NCBI GenBank assembly: GCA_001913845.2
Contig: MKGP02000086.1
Coordinates: 1-52,638 of the forward strand
Length of the DNA stretch: 52,638 nt
Direction of reading: 5' to 3'
Source of the DNA: Limnothrix sp. CACIAM 69d
GTDB taxonomy: Bacteria; Cyanobacteriota; Cyanobacteriia; CACIAM-69d
Shown here: positions 36,191 to 44,981 of the stretch, in pieces
Layout: each line of letters begins with the position of its first letter
Position numbering within the stretch: position 1 is the first letter of the stretch
Notes under the pieces: generated by a model
What the model was told of the DNA's origin: nothing
Databases searched by the model: none
Seen by the model: only the letters and a program-made list of their open reading frames with translations
Translations under genes and position numbers: made by a program

Positions 36191-37033
36191 GTGACTTTGC
36201 CCATGCAGCCCACTCCTCAACCTCCTCAGCCCTTGATTGCGCAAATTCGGCGATCGGGAGCCATTTTCCGCGCCCTGAGCACCACCTATTACGCCTATAT
36301 GTTGGAATATCGGGCGGAATTATTGCTATGGGCCCTTTCGGGAGCCGTACCATTCATTTTGATGGGTGCTTGGGTCAAAGCGGCGGAAACCGGGCAATTT
36401 GGGCTGTCTTCCATCCAATTTGCTCAATATTACCTGGCCGCATTTATTGCTCGGCAAATGAACGTGGTTTGGGTGGTTTGGGAGTTTGAAAAAGAAGTGA
36501 ACCAAGGACTCCTTTCGCCCAAGCTTCTACAGCCGATCGACCCGGTTTGGCATCACCTGGTTTCCCACCTCACGGAGCGATTTGTGCGACTGCCGATCAT
36601 TGGGTTACTCGTGATCTTATTTTTTGTGCTCTATCCCCAATCATTTTGGCTGCCCAGCGCCGCAAATCTCTTGGGGTTTATGATCATTACGCTTTTGGCC
36701 TTTGGCCTGCGTTTTTTAATTCAATACACCTTTGCCATGGGGGCATTTTGGATGGAAAAAGCCGCCGCCCTGGAACAGGCTTGGTTTTTTATCTATCTGC
36801 TGGGGTCAGGAATTTTGGCTCCGTTGGAAGTGTTTCCGCCCACGGTGCGATCGATTGTGGAATGGACTCCGTTTCCCTACCTGATCCACTTTCCCGCTGC
36901 CTTGTTGATGGGATTACCGGTGGATTGGGGGAAGGGACTCTTGGCGATCGGGCTGTGGAGTGGCTTTTTTTATGGCTTGAACCGTTGGCTCTGGCGGCGG
37001 GGACTGCGGCAATATTCCGGCATGGGAGCCTAA
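36191..37033 (+). CDS. ABC-2 type transporter permease (DUF990-like)
   Basis: 280 residues with six predicted membrane segments and a basic N-terminus (LIAQIRRSGAIFRALSTTYY). RQMNVVWVVWEFEKEVNQGL followed by LSPKLLQPIDPVWHHL is typical of the ABC-2 family permeases that pair in cyanobacteria with a second permease and an ATPase. The exported substrate is unknown. The start is GTG 36191 (ATG 36203 also possible). Neither the ATPase nor the partner permease is adjacent, so those subunits must be encoded elsewhere. Confidence 0.88.
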   Translation: MTLPMQPTPQPPQPLIAQIRRSGAIFRALSTTYYAYMLEYRAELLLWALSGAVPFILMGAWVKAAETGQFGLSSIQFAQYYLAAFIARQMNVVWVVWEFEKEVNQGLLSPKLLQPIDPVWHHLVSHLTERFVRLPIIGLLVILFFVLYPQSFWLPSAANLLGFMIITLLAFGLRFLIQYTFAMGAFWMEKAAALEQAWFFIYLLGSGILAPLEVFPPTVRSIVEWTPFPYLIHFPAALLMGLPVDWGKGLLAIGLWSGFFYGLNRWLWRRGLRQYSGMGA

Positions 37034-37117
37034 GCAGCAGGCCTCAGCAACAAAAGTGCCCAAGTAGGAGCGTACGGGTGTGCGGCCGTGCGCCCCCACA
37101 GGCATTTCCGTTGATCG

Positions 37118-39382
37118 CTATTCCGCGTTTTGGAAAACCCGCCGCAGATCAATCACGTCGCTCATCTTGCGAATGTGGGTAAAGACCCGATCGAGCTGAG
37201 TTCGATCGCAAATGTCAATGCCCAAGGTGATCATCGCCGTTTCGCCCGGCTTGGTCTTCACGGCGGCCCGGTTCACGTTCACATTCGAGTCCGCCAGTCG
37301 GGTCAGGATATCCTTGAGCACCCCCACCCGATCGATGGTTTCCACCCGAATTTCCACCGGATAGGTGGGCTGGCGACCCACATTGGTCACCTCGGGGTTC
37401 CAACTCACCGGCACCAGGCGATCGCCCGGCACATTGGCCAAATTGCTGCAATCTTGGCGGTGAATCGCCAAGCCCCGGCTGCTGCGGGTCACCACCCCCA
37501 CGATCGGCTCACCCGGCACTGCGTGACAACAGCCCGCCATGTGATGCAACAGCCCTTCCACCCCCAAAATGGGCGACAGGCGATGGCGATTTGACCCCGA
37601 ATCCCCATGGGGGCGCGGATTGGGCGATGGCATAATCACCGCCTCGGCCACCGGTTGCGCGGTTTTCACCACCTCACGAATCCGCCCCAGCAGCATGTTC
37701 AACGTAATTTCCCCATAGCCCAACGCGGCCAGGGTGTCATCCACGCTGTGGTAATTGCAGCGTTCCGCCACCGCCTGCATGGGCGCGGACTTCAGAAAAC
37801 TTTCAAACCCCTGCTTACCCAGTTCCTTTTCCAGCAGTTCGCGGCCGCGGCTGATGTTTTCTTCCCGGCGCGATCGCTTGTACCACAGCCGGATTCGGTT
37901 GCGGGCCGTGGCCGTCACCACAAAGTTCAGCCAGTCGAGGCTGGGGTGCGCATTTTTCTGGGTGATGATCTCAATGATGTCGCCATTTTGCAGGCCTGTG
38001 TCCAGAGTCACCATCCGGCGATTTACCAGGGCCCCCGCGCAATGGTTGCCCACCTCCGTATGAATTCGGTAAGCAAAATCCACCGGGGTTGCATGGTTGC
38101 TGAGGGCAATCACATCGCCCTTGGGTGTAAAGACATAAATCTCATCCTCAAAGAGATTTTTCTTAACATTTTCCAGATACTCATGCGCATCCTTCAGATC
38201 GCTTTGCCATTCCAGCAATTGCCGCAGCCAAATAAACTTTTCATCATCGGTGCTGGCGGCTAAGTGGCTACCGCCCGTTTCCTTATATTTCCAGTGGGCT
38301 GCAATCCCGTATTCCGCCACCCGATGCATTTCTTCGGTGCGAATTTGCACCTCCAAGGGCCGTCCCGTCAAGCCAATCACTGAGGTATGAAGCGATTGAT
38401 AGCGGTTGGGTTTGGGCAGACCAATGTAATCCTTGAACCGGCCAGGAATGGGACGAAATTCATCATGAACCACGGCTAAAGCGCGGTAACATTCATCAAC
38501 CGATTGGACAATGACGCGCACGGCAGCAATGTCATAAATTTCCCAGAAGCTTTTATTCTGGCGCTGCATCTTTTGGTAAATGCCATAGAGATGCTTGGGC
38601 CGGCCGCTGGTTTCGGCGCTTTGAATGCCCAGTTGATTGAGCCGATCGCGCAGAATTTGCAACACCCGATCGAGCCGGGCCTCACGATCGGTGCGTTTTT
38701 CCGCCACCAGTTCTTGAATTTCCCGATAGGCATCCGGTTGAAGATATTTAAACGACAGATCTTCCAGTTCCCACTTGAAGCGCCCAATGCCCAAGCGATT
38801 GGCCAAGGGCGCGAAAATATCCATGGTTTCTTGGGAAATCCGGCGTTGTTTTTCCGGAGCCAGATGCTCCAAAGTTCGCATATTGTGCAGGCGATCGGCC
38901 AATTTCACCACAATCACACGAATGTCCTTGGCCATCGCCAAAAACATGCGCCTGAAATTTTCCGCCTGCTGCTCTTTTTTACTCGAGAAATTAAACTTAG
39001 AAAGCTTCGTGACCCCTTCCACCAAAAATCGCACTTCTGCACCAAACTTGGCTTCCAAATCTTCCGGGGTTGTAGCCGTGTCTTCCACAATATCGTGTAG
39101 AAAACCCGCTGCAATCATCTCGGGGCTGCCCCCCAATTCTCGCAACAAACCAGCCACGGCCACCGGATGGGCAATGTAGGGTTCACCGGAAGCCCGGTAT
39201 TGATCTTGATGCAGATCATAGGCAAATTGAAAGGCTCGACAAATCAAGCTGTTGCCGAGGGGGCGTTCTGTACCTTGGGGATGATGAAAATCCTCCATTA
39301 AACATTGGCTGAGCCAGGTGGGCAACGACAGGCTGGGATATTCATCAATGGGCGAGTAATGGTGGGAAACGGCGACAACCAT
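37118..39382 (-). CDS. spoT: Bifunctional (p)ppGpp synthetase/hydrolase
   Basis: 754 residues from ATG 39382. Rel/SpoT homologue that makes and degrades the alarmone (p)ppGpp. HD hydrolase domain: AHPVAVAGLLRELGGSPEMI and GFLHDIVEDT with the HD pair. Synthetase domain: YGIYQKMQRQNKSFWEIYDI, then GRFKDYIGLPKPNRYQSLHT. TGS domain: VFTPKGDVIALSNHATPVDF. A zinc-finger/RIS region with HHMAGCCHAVPGEPIVG and a C-terminal ACT domain (YPVEIRVETIDRVGVLKDIL) complete it. Both catalytic domains look intact. The frame remains open upstream to a TTG at 39505, but those residues do not match the family. Confidence 0.96.
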   Translation of the reverse strand: MVVAVSHHYSPIDEYPSLSLPTWLSQCLMEDFHHPQGTERPLGNSLICRAFQFAYDLHQDQYRASGEPYIAHPVAVAGLLRELGGSPEMIAAGFLHDIVEDTATTPEDLEAKFGAEVRFLVEGVTKLSKFNFSSKKEQQAENFRRMFLAMAKDIRVIVVKLADRLHNMRTLEHLAPEKQRRISQETMDIFAPLANRLGIGRFKWELEDLSFKYLQPDAYREIQELVAEKRTDREARLDRVLQILRDRLNQLGIQSAETSGRPKHLYGIYQKMQRQNKSFWEIYDIAAVRVIVQSVDECYRALAVVHDEFRPIPGRFKDYIGLPKPNRYQSLHTSVIGLTGRPLEVQIRTEEMHRVAEYGIAAHWKYKETGGSHLAASTDDEKFIWLRQLLEWQSDLKDAHEYLENVKKNLFEDEIYVFTPKGDVIALSNHATPVDFAYRIHTEVGNHCAGALVNRRMVTLDTGLQNGDIIEIITQKNAHPSLDWLNFVVTATARNRIRLWYKRSRREENISRGRELLEKELGKQGFESFLKSAPMQAVAERCNYHSVDDTLAALGYGEITLNMLLGRIREVVKTAQPVAEAVIMPSPNPRPHGDSGSNRHRLSPILGVEGLLHHMAGCCHAVPGEPIVGVVTRSSRGLAIHRQDCSNLANVPGDRLVPVSWNPEVTNVGRQPTYPVEIRVETIDRVGVLKDILTRLADSNVNVNRAAVKTKPGETAMITLGIDICDRTQLDRVFTHIRKMSDVIDLRRVFQNAE

Positions 39383-40064
39383 AGGATTTTTGAGGGAAAA
39401 AATTAGGGTCTGGGATGGGGGGTGAGGAGCGATCAAACGAGTAATGGTCATTCCACTGGCCAATTCCCATTGATGAGAATGATCCCCAGCCTGAAGGGTG
39501 TGCAATCAAGCCCAATCCGCGCAAAGGGCGATCGGAAACGGCGATTCTTCAGGGCTGGAGCTGAACCAATGGCCAACCAATGACCAACCAAAGTGAATGC
39601 TTAGACGGGGAAAAAGCTGGCTGAAATGGGGCCGAGTGATGACCCCAGGCTGAGGGAACATCACACATCAACTCAGCAATTCAAAACAAAGAGCCTGAAA
39701 GCAAAATGACCTGCGAAGACGACAAGAAGAGCCTCAAACTGCTAGGGTACTGTTAGCCCCCTGGCCCTAGATGGGGACAACGTAGCGGCTGAGGCCGTTA
39801 TCGCTAAAAGGAGTTTTAAATTTAGAGAACGCTGTAATTAGGTCTAACTTAGAAAGCTGGTTTCTGTCATGCTTCAACCAAATTTTCTAAGCATCCCTGA
39901 CCTTTGGACTGTGGTTTGTGAACAGCCCGAAGGTTGGAGGAAATTTTTATGAAATGCAATAGATTCTACTAAATTCTCTTCGGTTTCACGCAATTGGGAA
40001 TGATGTTTTTTGGATTACACCCGATCGCCCTGATTTCCGTCCCTTCATTACGACCGATCGCCCT
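39383..40064. other. Divergent intergenic region upstream of the (p)ppGpp enzyme gene
   Basis: About 680 bases between a leftward and a rightward gene. An inverted CTAGGG/CCCTAG pair (39742-39770) and an A/T-rich part at 39810-40010 are seen. It must contain promoters in both directions. No RNA gene or conserved frame was recognised. Confidence 0.35.
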
Positions 40065-40538
40065 ATGCAATCTCCCGATTCGATGAGTGAAAATGCGTCA
40101 AATTCCGAAAAAGCAGCGCTTGACTCGCTTGAACCAGTCGATAATCGCAGTTTATCGGATCGAGGCTACGAAAAACTACGATCGGCACTCGAATGCTTTG
40201 AATTGCGCTTGCAAGCGGTAACCCAACCTCCGGCGGATCTGAATGAAGTGCTGGCCGATCTGCGGGTGGCGGTGACGGGGCTGGCGGAGGGCAGCGGCCT
40301 GGAGCAATCACTGCAAGTGGAAATTTACAAACAGTTACGTTTGCTGGAAACGGATTGGGCATTTTTGCGAATGGCTCGCCAACCGGCGACCTTTGCCCAG
40401 CGGCGATCGACCATGCAAGAGCGACTCAAGCTGTTGCAGAGCTATTGCGCCCATGGCCAGACCTTGGCGGCGGGTGAAGGGGCGATCGCGCCAGATCAGG
40501 GGCAACACACGGAGATGACTGCCTTAGGGATGCCTTAG
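40065..40538 (+). CDS. PatD-like protein (heterocyst frequency control family)
   Basis: 157 residues. The central part resembles PatD of heterocyst-forming cyanobacteria, a small protein that limits heterocyst frequency and interacts with FtsZ: EIYKQLRLLETDWAFLRMAR then QPATFAQRRSTMQERLKLLQ and SYC. The first 30 residues are acidic and polar, and the last 25 (from TLAAGEGAIAPDQGQ) are low-complexity. The stop codon TAG (40536-40538) is formed by the flanking TTA duplication and first G of repeat element B. Assignment is by motif memory; the family also occurs in species without heterocysts. Confidence 0.6.
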   Translation: MQSPDSMSENASNSEKAALDSLEPVDNRSLSDRGYEKLRSALECFELRLQAVTQPPADLNEVLADLRVAVTGLAEGSGLEQSLQVEIYKQLRLLETDWAFLRMARQPATFAQRRSTMQERLKLLQSYCAHGQTLAAGEGAIAPDQGQHTEMTALGMP

Positions 40539-40668
40539 AGGATGTCTGAGAAGTATCTTTCAGTACGGGCCGAGCATCAATTATCGTGGGGGCAAGGGGC
40601 TTAAGCCCCTTGTTTGCGTTGATTGCTGGAGCATACAGAGTAGCAAGTTTGGCTTTTCAGACATCCTC
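40538..40668 (+). mobile_element. Miniature inverted-repeat element type 1, copy B
   Basis: 131 bp. Left terminus GAGGATGTCTGAGAAG, right terminus complementary to GAGGATGTCTGAAAAGCC, flanked by perfect TTA duplications (40535-40537 and 40669-40671). The centre is the intact 20-bp palindrome (40593-40612). Both neighbouring genes, which converge here, end on its edges: the PatD-like gene with TAG at 40536-40538 and the SPOR-like gene with TAA at 40671-40669. There is no open frame of note and no transposase gene. Confidence 0.92.
40593..40612. repeat. 20-bp palindromic repeat, copy 4, in element B
   Basis: Perfect palindrome with half-site CAAGGGGCTT at the centre of repeat element B. Confidence 0.9.
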
Positions 40669-42087
40669 TTAGAGATTATTGCCGTCGATGATCCAGCCGT
40701 TTTGCATCAGCTCGGTGGTCAGGTTGGCAGCCCCAAGACGCGATCGCCACTGTTGGGCCATGGATTGGTCGGCAAAGGGGCCAATACGTAGACCGCCGGT
40801 TTCGTTGGGGAAAACGCTAGAAGCCGGAACCCCCAGTTCACTGAGCCGGTTAATCAATTGCGCGAGGGGCGATCGCCCGTTGGTCACCACCACAAAATAG
40901 GCCGGGTCATTGGTTGCCATGGAGTTGGCAGCGGCCAGGGTGGCGGGCTGACTGCTCGATCGAGGCAAAGGCGCAAGGCGGCTGGGGGCTGGCGCAAAGA
41001 TCGGTTCCGAGTCCGGCAGGCTGGCCATGGGTTCCGGTGGTGGCTCGGGCAAACTGCGCGATCGACTGGTGTTCCCCAAGGGGGGCAACCGGCGGCCCGT
41101 CATCGGGAGCGGAGCCGCATTGCTGGGAGGTTGCCATTGGGGATCGCTGCCAGCGGGTTCAAAATTGGCAAAAAGTGCGCTGGGATCCGGTTGATTCTGA
41201 TTGGGGCCCCGCGTTGGTGACCACCCGGCCGCGTCCGATCGAGCGGGCAGGGGCGATCGAACCGGTTGCACCCGATTGAAGGAATTGACGCTGGCATTAA
41301 CCGTGGCATCGGATCCAGAAGCTGCCGAGTCGCTCAATTCGCCAATTTCAGCGGTGATCCCCCGTTGAGCCAGTTCTCGCACCCGGGCAGTAGCATCGAT
41401 CGATCGCTCAAATAGCCCAGCCCGCACGGCCGTTTGCCCCCGATAGGTGACAAAAGCCGCCGTGGGAGACAGTTGTTTAACCTGCTCAAACAGCCCCAAG
41501 CTATCGCCGAGGGCATAGACCACATAACGGCCCTGGCTGGGAACCACCGGCTCAAAAAAGTTGCGATCGGTTGGGTTCGTCGGGGCGATCGCGCTGGACG
41601 GGGTTGGAGGTTCCTGCACCATGGTCACCCCCGAGCCTGCTCCCTCTTCAACCACCCAACCGGTTTCTTCCGTAGCCGTTGGGTTCGCGATCGGGCTGGG
41701 GCGCGGCGCTTCCAACACTTCCACATCAATGGGTGAGCGCGGTGGGGGCGCAGCAGCGGGCCTTTCAGCTTCGGGGATCGGCGCGGCGGGCGCACCGGGC
41801 AAGGGCGCACCAAAGGGAAGCGTGTCATTGGCCCAAGCTACGGGGGCGATCGCTCCCAGGCCGCAGCAGGTTAGCGCCATGGCCCCCAACCAACGCCCCC
41901 AGCTTGGGCCCATGGGGTTCTGGGGATTTTGGCTCGGCTGCTTCCGGGCCCGCTGGCGATGTTTCTGAGGATGGGTGGGATGGGGTGCGCTCTTAATATC
42001 ACCGTGGATATCCGTAGAAACTTGAGAAACTTTGACCGCTTCGGGTTCCATATCCATTTCCATATCCATCGCCATCTTGATCTGCAT
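40669..42087 (-). CDS. SPOR-like repeat protein, exported
   Basis: 472 residues from ATG 42087; the frame is open to GTG 42171, and ATGs nearer the membrane segment exist, so the start is uncertain. A basic stretch (HRQRARKQP) and hydrophobic segment (RWLGAMALTCCGLGAIAPVA) form a signal or anchor ending near AWA-ND. A Pro/Ser-rich body follows. Two SPOR-like segments stand out: YVVYALGDSLGLFEQVKQLS to GLFERSIDATARVRELAQRG, and the C-terminal YFVVVTNGRSPLAQLINRLS to LRIGPFADQSMAQQWRSRLG. SPOR domains bind denuded peptidoglycan, so a cell wall role is inferred. The stop codon TAA is the TTA duplication flanking repeat element B. Confidence 0.75.
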   Translation of the reverse strand: MQIKMAMDMEMDMEPEAVKVSQVSTDIHGDIKSAPHPTHPQKHRQRARKQPSQNPQNPMGPSWGRWLGAMALTCCGLGAIAPVAWANDTLPFGAPLPGAPAAPIPEAERPAAAPPPRSPIDVEVLEAPRPSPIANPTATEETGWVVEEGAGSGVTMVQEPPTPSSAIAPTNPTDRNFFEPVVPSQGRYVVYALGDSLGLFEQVKQLSPTAAFVTYRGQTAVRAGLFERSIDATARVRELAQRGITAEIGELSDSAASGSDATVNASVNSFNRVQPVRSPLPARSDAAGWSPTRGPNQNQPDPSALFANFEPAGSDPQWQPPSNAAPLPMTGRRLPPLGNTSRSRSLPEPPPEPMASLPDSEPIFAPAPSRLAPLPRSSSQPATLAAANSMATNDPAYFVVVTNGRSPLAQLINRLSELGVPASSVFPNETGGLRIGPFADQSMAQQWRSRLGAANLTTELMQNGWIIDGNNL

Positions 42088-42259
42088 GGAATTGACCGTT
42101 GATTCGCCCGCAACTAGCCCGCCGGTATCGGCTACGCACCCATCATCATCGCCGCCTATCATCATAGCCACGCGATCACCGCAGCATCACCCATCCAATC
42201 CGTGATCCCGAGTATTCATGGAATCCGAGTATTCATGGAAATGGTTGAGTTTTGCGCCC

Positions 42260-44152
42260 CTAGGTCAGGGAGTCAGGCTTAATCGGCAACTCCACCCGAA
42301 ATTCCGTTCCTTGCCCGATCGCCGTGCTGAATTCAATCAGTCCGCCATGGGACTTCACAATTCTTTCGCTCACGGACAAACCCAAACCCGTTCCCCGGCC
42401 CACCGGCTTGGTGGTGAAAAAGGGATTAAAAAGCTGATCCTGGGCCGATTCAGGAATTCCCATTCCGTTATCCCGCACCAAAACCCGCACCCGATCGCCC
42501 AAATTGACCAGGGACACGGCCAACATGGGTTGCCAGTTGGGGTCTTGGCATTGCCGGTCTTGGCGAATTGCCTCCTCCAGCGCATCCAGCGCATTGGTCA
42601 GTAAATGCAACAAAACCTGATTAATTTGGTCGGGATAGCACAACACTGGCGACACCGCCTCATAGCGCGTTTCGAGATTGACGCTCAATCCCGTTTTTTT
42701 GGCCATGGAATCGTTGCCCGTCAGCCGATGATTCAGAATCAACAAAGCGTGCTTAATGCTCGACTGCAAATTCAAGGGCTTCATTCCCTCTTCATCCAGA
42801 CCCGAAAAAGAGCGCAAAGCCAAGACGATCGAGTTAATTCGCAGCACCCCATTCTGCATGGAGTCCATCAGTTTCAGAAAATCATCCTGAATGAAGGGAA
42901 GATCTAATTCCGCCTCCAAGTCCTGTAGATGTTCCGGGCGATCGGGATAGGTTTCTTGATAGGCTCGCACCACATCAATTAAATCCTTGGTGTAGTTTTT
43001 GGCATACAGCAAATTGCCCCGAATAAAACTAACAGGATTGTTGATTTCATGGGCAATGCCAGCCACCAACTGGCCCAAACCGGACATTTTTTCCGCATGA
43101 ATCAGTTGGCTTTGGGTGTTGCGCAAATCCAACAACACCTGATTGAGGACTGCCGCTCGATCGCTCGACAAACGCTCCAATTCGGTGAGGGACTCATTGG
43201 CCCGTCGCAAATCCCCGATCGCCATGGTGCGTTCCCGATTCACCTGCACATAGCTTAAGCAAAGGCCACTGAAGGGAACCAAATAGGCCACAATTTTCAG
43301 AAAATGGGCAATATTAAACCCCGAATCAAACAGGGCCATTGACCCAAATACCATGTGAAGCTGAGTGGCAACCTGCGGAATCATGCTGACCCAAAGGGCC
43401 AAAGAAAAATAGCTGGGATATTTTTCATAAAACCGAGGCAATCCCCACAAACCCAAAAGGGCAAACAGCACTAACGGCCCCAAATCCCAAGGACGAGTCA
43501 CGATCGCATCGGGAAACAAGGTGGGTGGTAGCTTCTGACTGGTTAAGCACAGCCAAATGGTTAAATAGGCGAGCAAACCTAACCCCAAGGATGCGAAACC
43601 AATTAATGCTGAGCTACCCAGCCAAGATCGGCCTACCCACTGCCAGCGATCGGGCAAAAGATGACTGTTGGTATTCGTAATTGCAACCAGGCCCAGAGTC
43701 AAAATAGTGCCAGAAAATAACCGACAGAGCACCCAAGTAAAAGGAATTAAATCCACCGAGCTACCGGCAGAATCAATCAGGCGATCGGCAGCCAGGGTGT
43801 GAAACGCATCCATGCAACCGGCATAAAACAACACCAACCCAATCAGCGGGGTGACCAAATCTCGATGCAACGTAAAGTGCAAAAAGGCCAACACCGCCGT
43901 TAGGGTAGCGGCTGCAAAGGCGCTCCATTCCAAAATGGTGTGGATGAAACTACCTGCCAGCATGTGGTGCAACCCATCCACCAATTCCGGATCCTGCACA
44001 AAGCGAGGATCCGTCATGGCAGGGATAACCGTCGGATCCAAGGGCTGAATCACCGTGGAAAAAGACACCCCTGCCAACTCAAACAGCGACGGCAGAATGG
44101 TGATTACCAAAACAGCCCCAACCCAAACTTGAATGGTGCGTGGTTGAATCAT
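42260..44152 (-). CDS. Membrane sensor histidine kinase
   Basis: 630 residues from ATG 44152 (TTG 44191 would add 13). The N-terminal half has about eight membrane spans and resembles MASE-type integral sensor domains (LIGLVLFYAGCMDAFHTLAA, then FTWVLCRLFSGTILTLGLVA). The exact family is unsure. A short coiled coil (RRANESLTELERLSSDRAAV) leads to HisKA with GIAHEINNPVSF (phospho-His) and an HATPase_c domain with LLTNALDALEEA, VRDNGMGIPESA and GRGTGLGLSVSERIV. No response regulator gene is adjacent. The stop lies at 42260. Repeat element C stands about 120 bases upstream of the start. Confidence 0.9.
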   Translation of the reverse strand: MIQPRTIQVWVGAVLVITILPSLFELAGVSFSTVIQPLDPTVIPAMTDPRFVQDPELVDGLHHMLAGSFIHTILEWSAFAAATLTAVLAFLHFTLHRDLVTPLIGLVLFYAGCMDAFHTLAADRLIDSAGSSVDLIPFTWVLCRLFSGTILTLGLVAITNTNSHLLPDRWQWVGRSWLGSSALIGFASLGLGLLAYLTIWLCLTSQKLPPTLFPDAIVTRPWDLGPLVLFALLGLWGLPRFYEKYPSYFSLALWVSMIPQVATQLHMVFGSMALFDSGFNIAHFLKIVAYLVPFSGLCLSYVQVNRERTMAIGDLRRANESLTELERLSSDRAAVLNQVLLDLRNTQSQLIHAEKMSGLGQLVAGIAHEINNPVSFIRGNLLYAKNYTKDLIDVVRAYQETYPDRPEHLQDLEAELDLPFIQDDFLKLMDSMQNGVLRINSIVLALRSFSGLDEEGMKPLNLQSSIKHALLILNHRLTGNDSMAKKTGLSVNLETRYEAVSPVLCYPDQINQVLLHLLTNALDALEEAIRQDRQCQDPNWQPMLAVSLVNLGDRVRVLVRDNGMGIPESAQDQLFNPFFTTKPVGRGTGLGLSVSERIVKSHGGLIEFSTAIGQGTEFRVELPIKPDSLT

Positions 44153-44275
44153 GGGGTCGCGATCAAAACTCTCAGACAAACTTTCCAGCAAACTCTCAAG
44201 CTAATTCTCCAGCCAGTTCTCCAGTCAAATCCGAAGCTCATTCCTCGGTCAGTCCCTTGGTCAATTTCTTTCTAA
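44153..44275. repeat. Degenerate 15-base repeats upstream of the membrane kinase gene
   Basis: Loose tandem copies of TTCTCCAGYMARYTC-like sequence run from about 44165 to 44240. The unit is imperfect and may be a decayed microsatellite. It ends next to repeat element C. Confidence 0.4.
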
Positions 44276-44374
44276 GAGGATGTCTGAAAAGTGGTTCGGA
44301 TGGGCTGCCAAGCCCCTGGCTTGCGTCGATCGATCAGTCCGGCAAGTAGTAGCTGTGGCTTTTCAGACATTCTC
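44276..44374 (+). mobile_element. Miniature inverted-repeat element type 1, copy C (short)
   Basis: 99 bp with left terminus GAGGATGTCTGAAAAGTG and right terminus complementary to GAGAATGTCTGAAAAGCC, flanked by perfect TAA duplications (44273-44275 and 44375-44377). It is a shortened, diverged copy: the central palindrome is reduced to GCCAAGCCCCTGGCTTGC. It does not touch a gene end. Confidence 0.85.
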
Positions 44375-44474
44375 TAAACAAGTCTCTGAGGTCATTGCCA
44401 GGAACATCCCCAACTCAACCTCTAGGTGAATTTTTGGGCAAATTTCTGAAAAGAAACAGTCTCGATGGCCATTT

Positions 44475-44792
44475 TTAACCCCCAAGGGCGTTGGTGGTCC
44501 AACGGTTTCCAAGGGCCCTAACTGTCCATAAAGTACCCATCAGGCAAACCAGAAAAAATCCGGGAAGGACAATCGAAATCATCCAGAAAATTGAAGCATC
44601 AATGGTCGCCCTTGAATAGCGATCGCTCGGGATAGGCAACGATCGCGGGGTGACTCGTGACGGTTCAACAAGCCGAATTTTGAAAGGGTTTGATTGATTT
44701 TTCGCCCTAAGAGGATGTTTAAAAAGTATTCTTTGGCACGGGCAAGCACCAATAGTCGTGGAAGGGGCTGAGGGCCTGTCGTCGTTGAGCAC
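44475..44792 (-). CDS. Possible small membrane protein whose 5' end lies in repeat elements
   Basis: 105-codon frame from GTG 44792. The last 40 residues (DASIFWMISIVLPGFFLVCL then MGTLWTVRALGNRW) form one convincing membrane segment, but no family is recognised. About the first 27 codons lie inside repeat elements D and its nested insert, so the ancestral start has probably been replaced or the true start is internal (for example the ATG before ISIVLPGFF). It is either a small real gene truncated by the insertion or a chance frame. Confidence 0.3.
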   Translation of the reverse strand: MLNDDRPSAPSTTIGACPCQRILFKHPLRAKNQSNPFKIRLVEPSRVTPRSLPIPSDRYSRATIDASIFWMISIVLPGFFLVCLMGTLWTVRALGNRWTTNALGG

Positions 44793-44981
44793 GAAACCCT
44801 AGATCTGCCGTTAGCGGATCGTGGGGGACAAGGGGCTTGAGCATCTTGTTGCGACGACTAGGGCATGGAAGATCAACTGTTTCAGCATCACCTCGAAGTA
44901 ATGACGACAGGCCCTAAGCCCCTTGTCTAAGTCGATCACTGGGGCGTACAGAGTAGCAATTTTGGCTTTTCAGACATCCTC
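44711..44981 (+). mobile_element. Miniature inverted-repeat element type 1, copy D, interrupted by a type 2 element
   Basis: Left terminus GAGGATGTTTAAAAAG at 44711, right terminus complementary to GAGGATGTCTGAAAAGCC ending at 44981, flanked by perfect TAA duplications (44708-44710 and 44982-44984). Without the nested insert (44772-44914) it matches copies B and E. The insert splits the central palindrome into AAGGGGCTGA and TAAGCCCCTTG. The stop codon TAG of the CHAT gene (44983-44981) is made of the duplication and the first base of the terminal repeat. Confidence 0.9.
44772..44914. mobile_element. Miniature inverted-repeat element type 2, copy 1 (nested)
   Basis: 143 bp with perfect 12-bp terminal repeats GGGCCTGTCGTC and GACGACAGGCCC. 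It lies in the middle of element D at the TA of the palindrome (left flank GA, right flank TA; one base changed). The interior carries its own degenerate palindrome (CAAGGGGCTTGAGCATCTTG) and GATCGTGGGGGACAAG, shared with the copy at 48620. No open frame of note. Confidence 0.9.
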
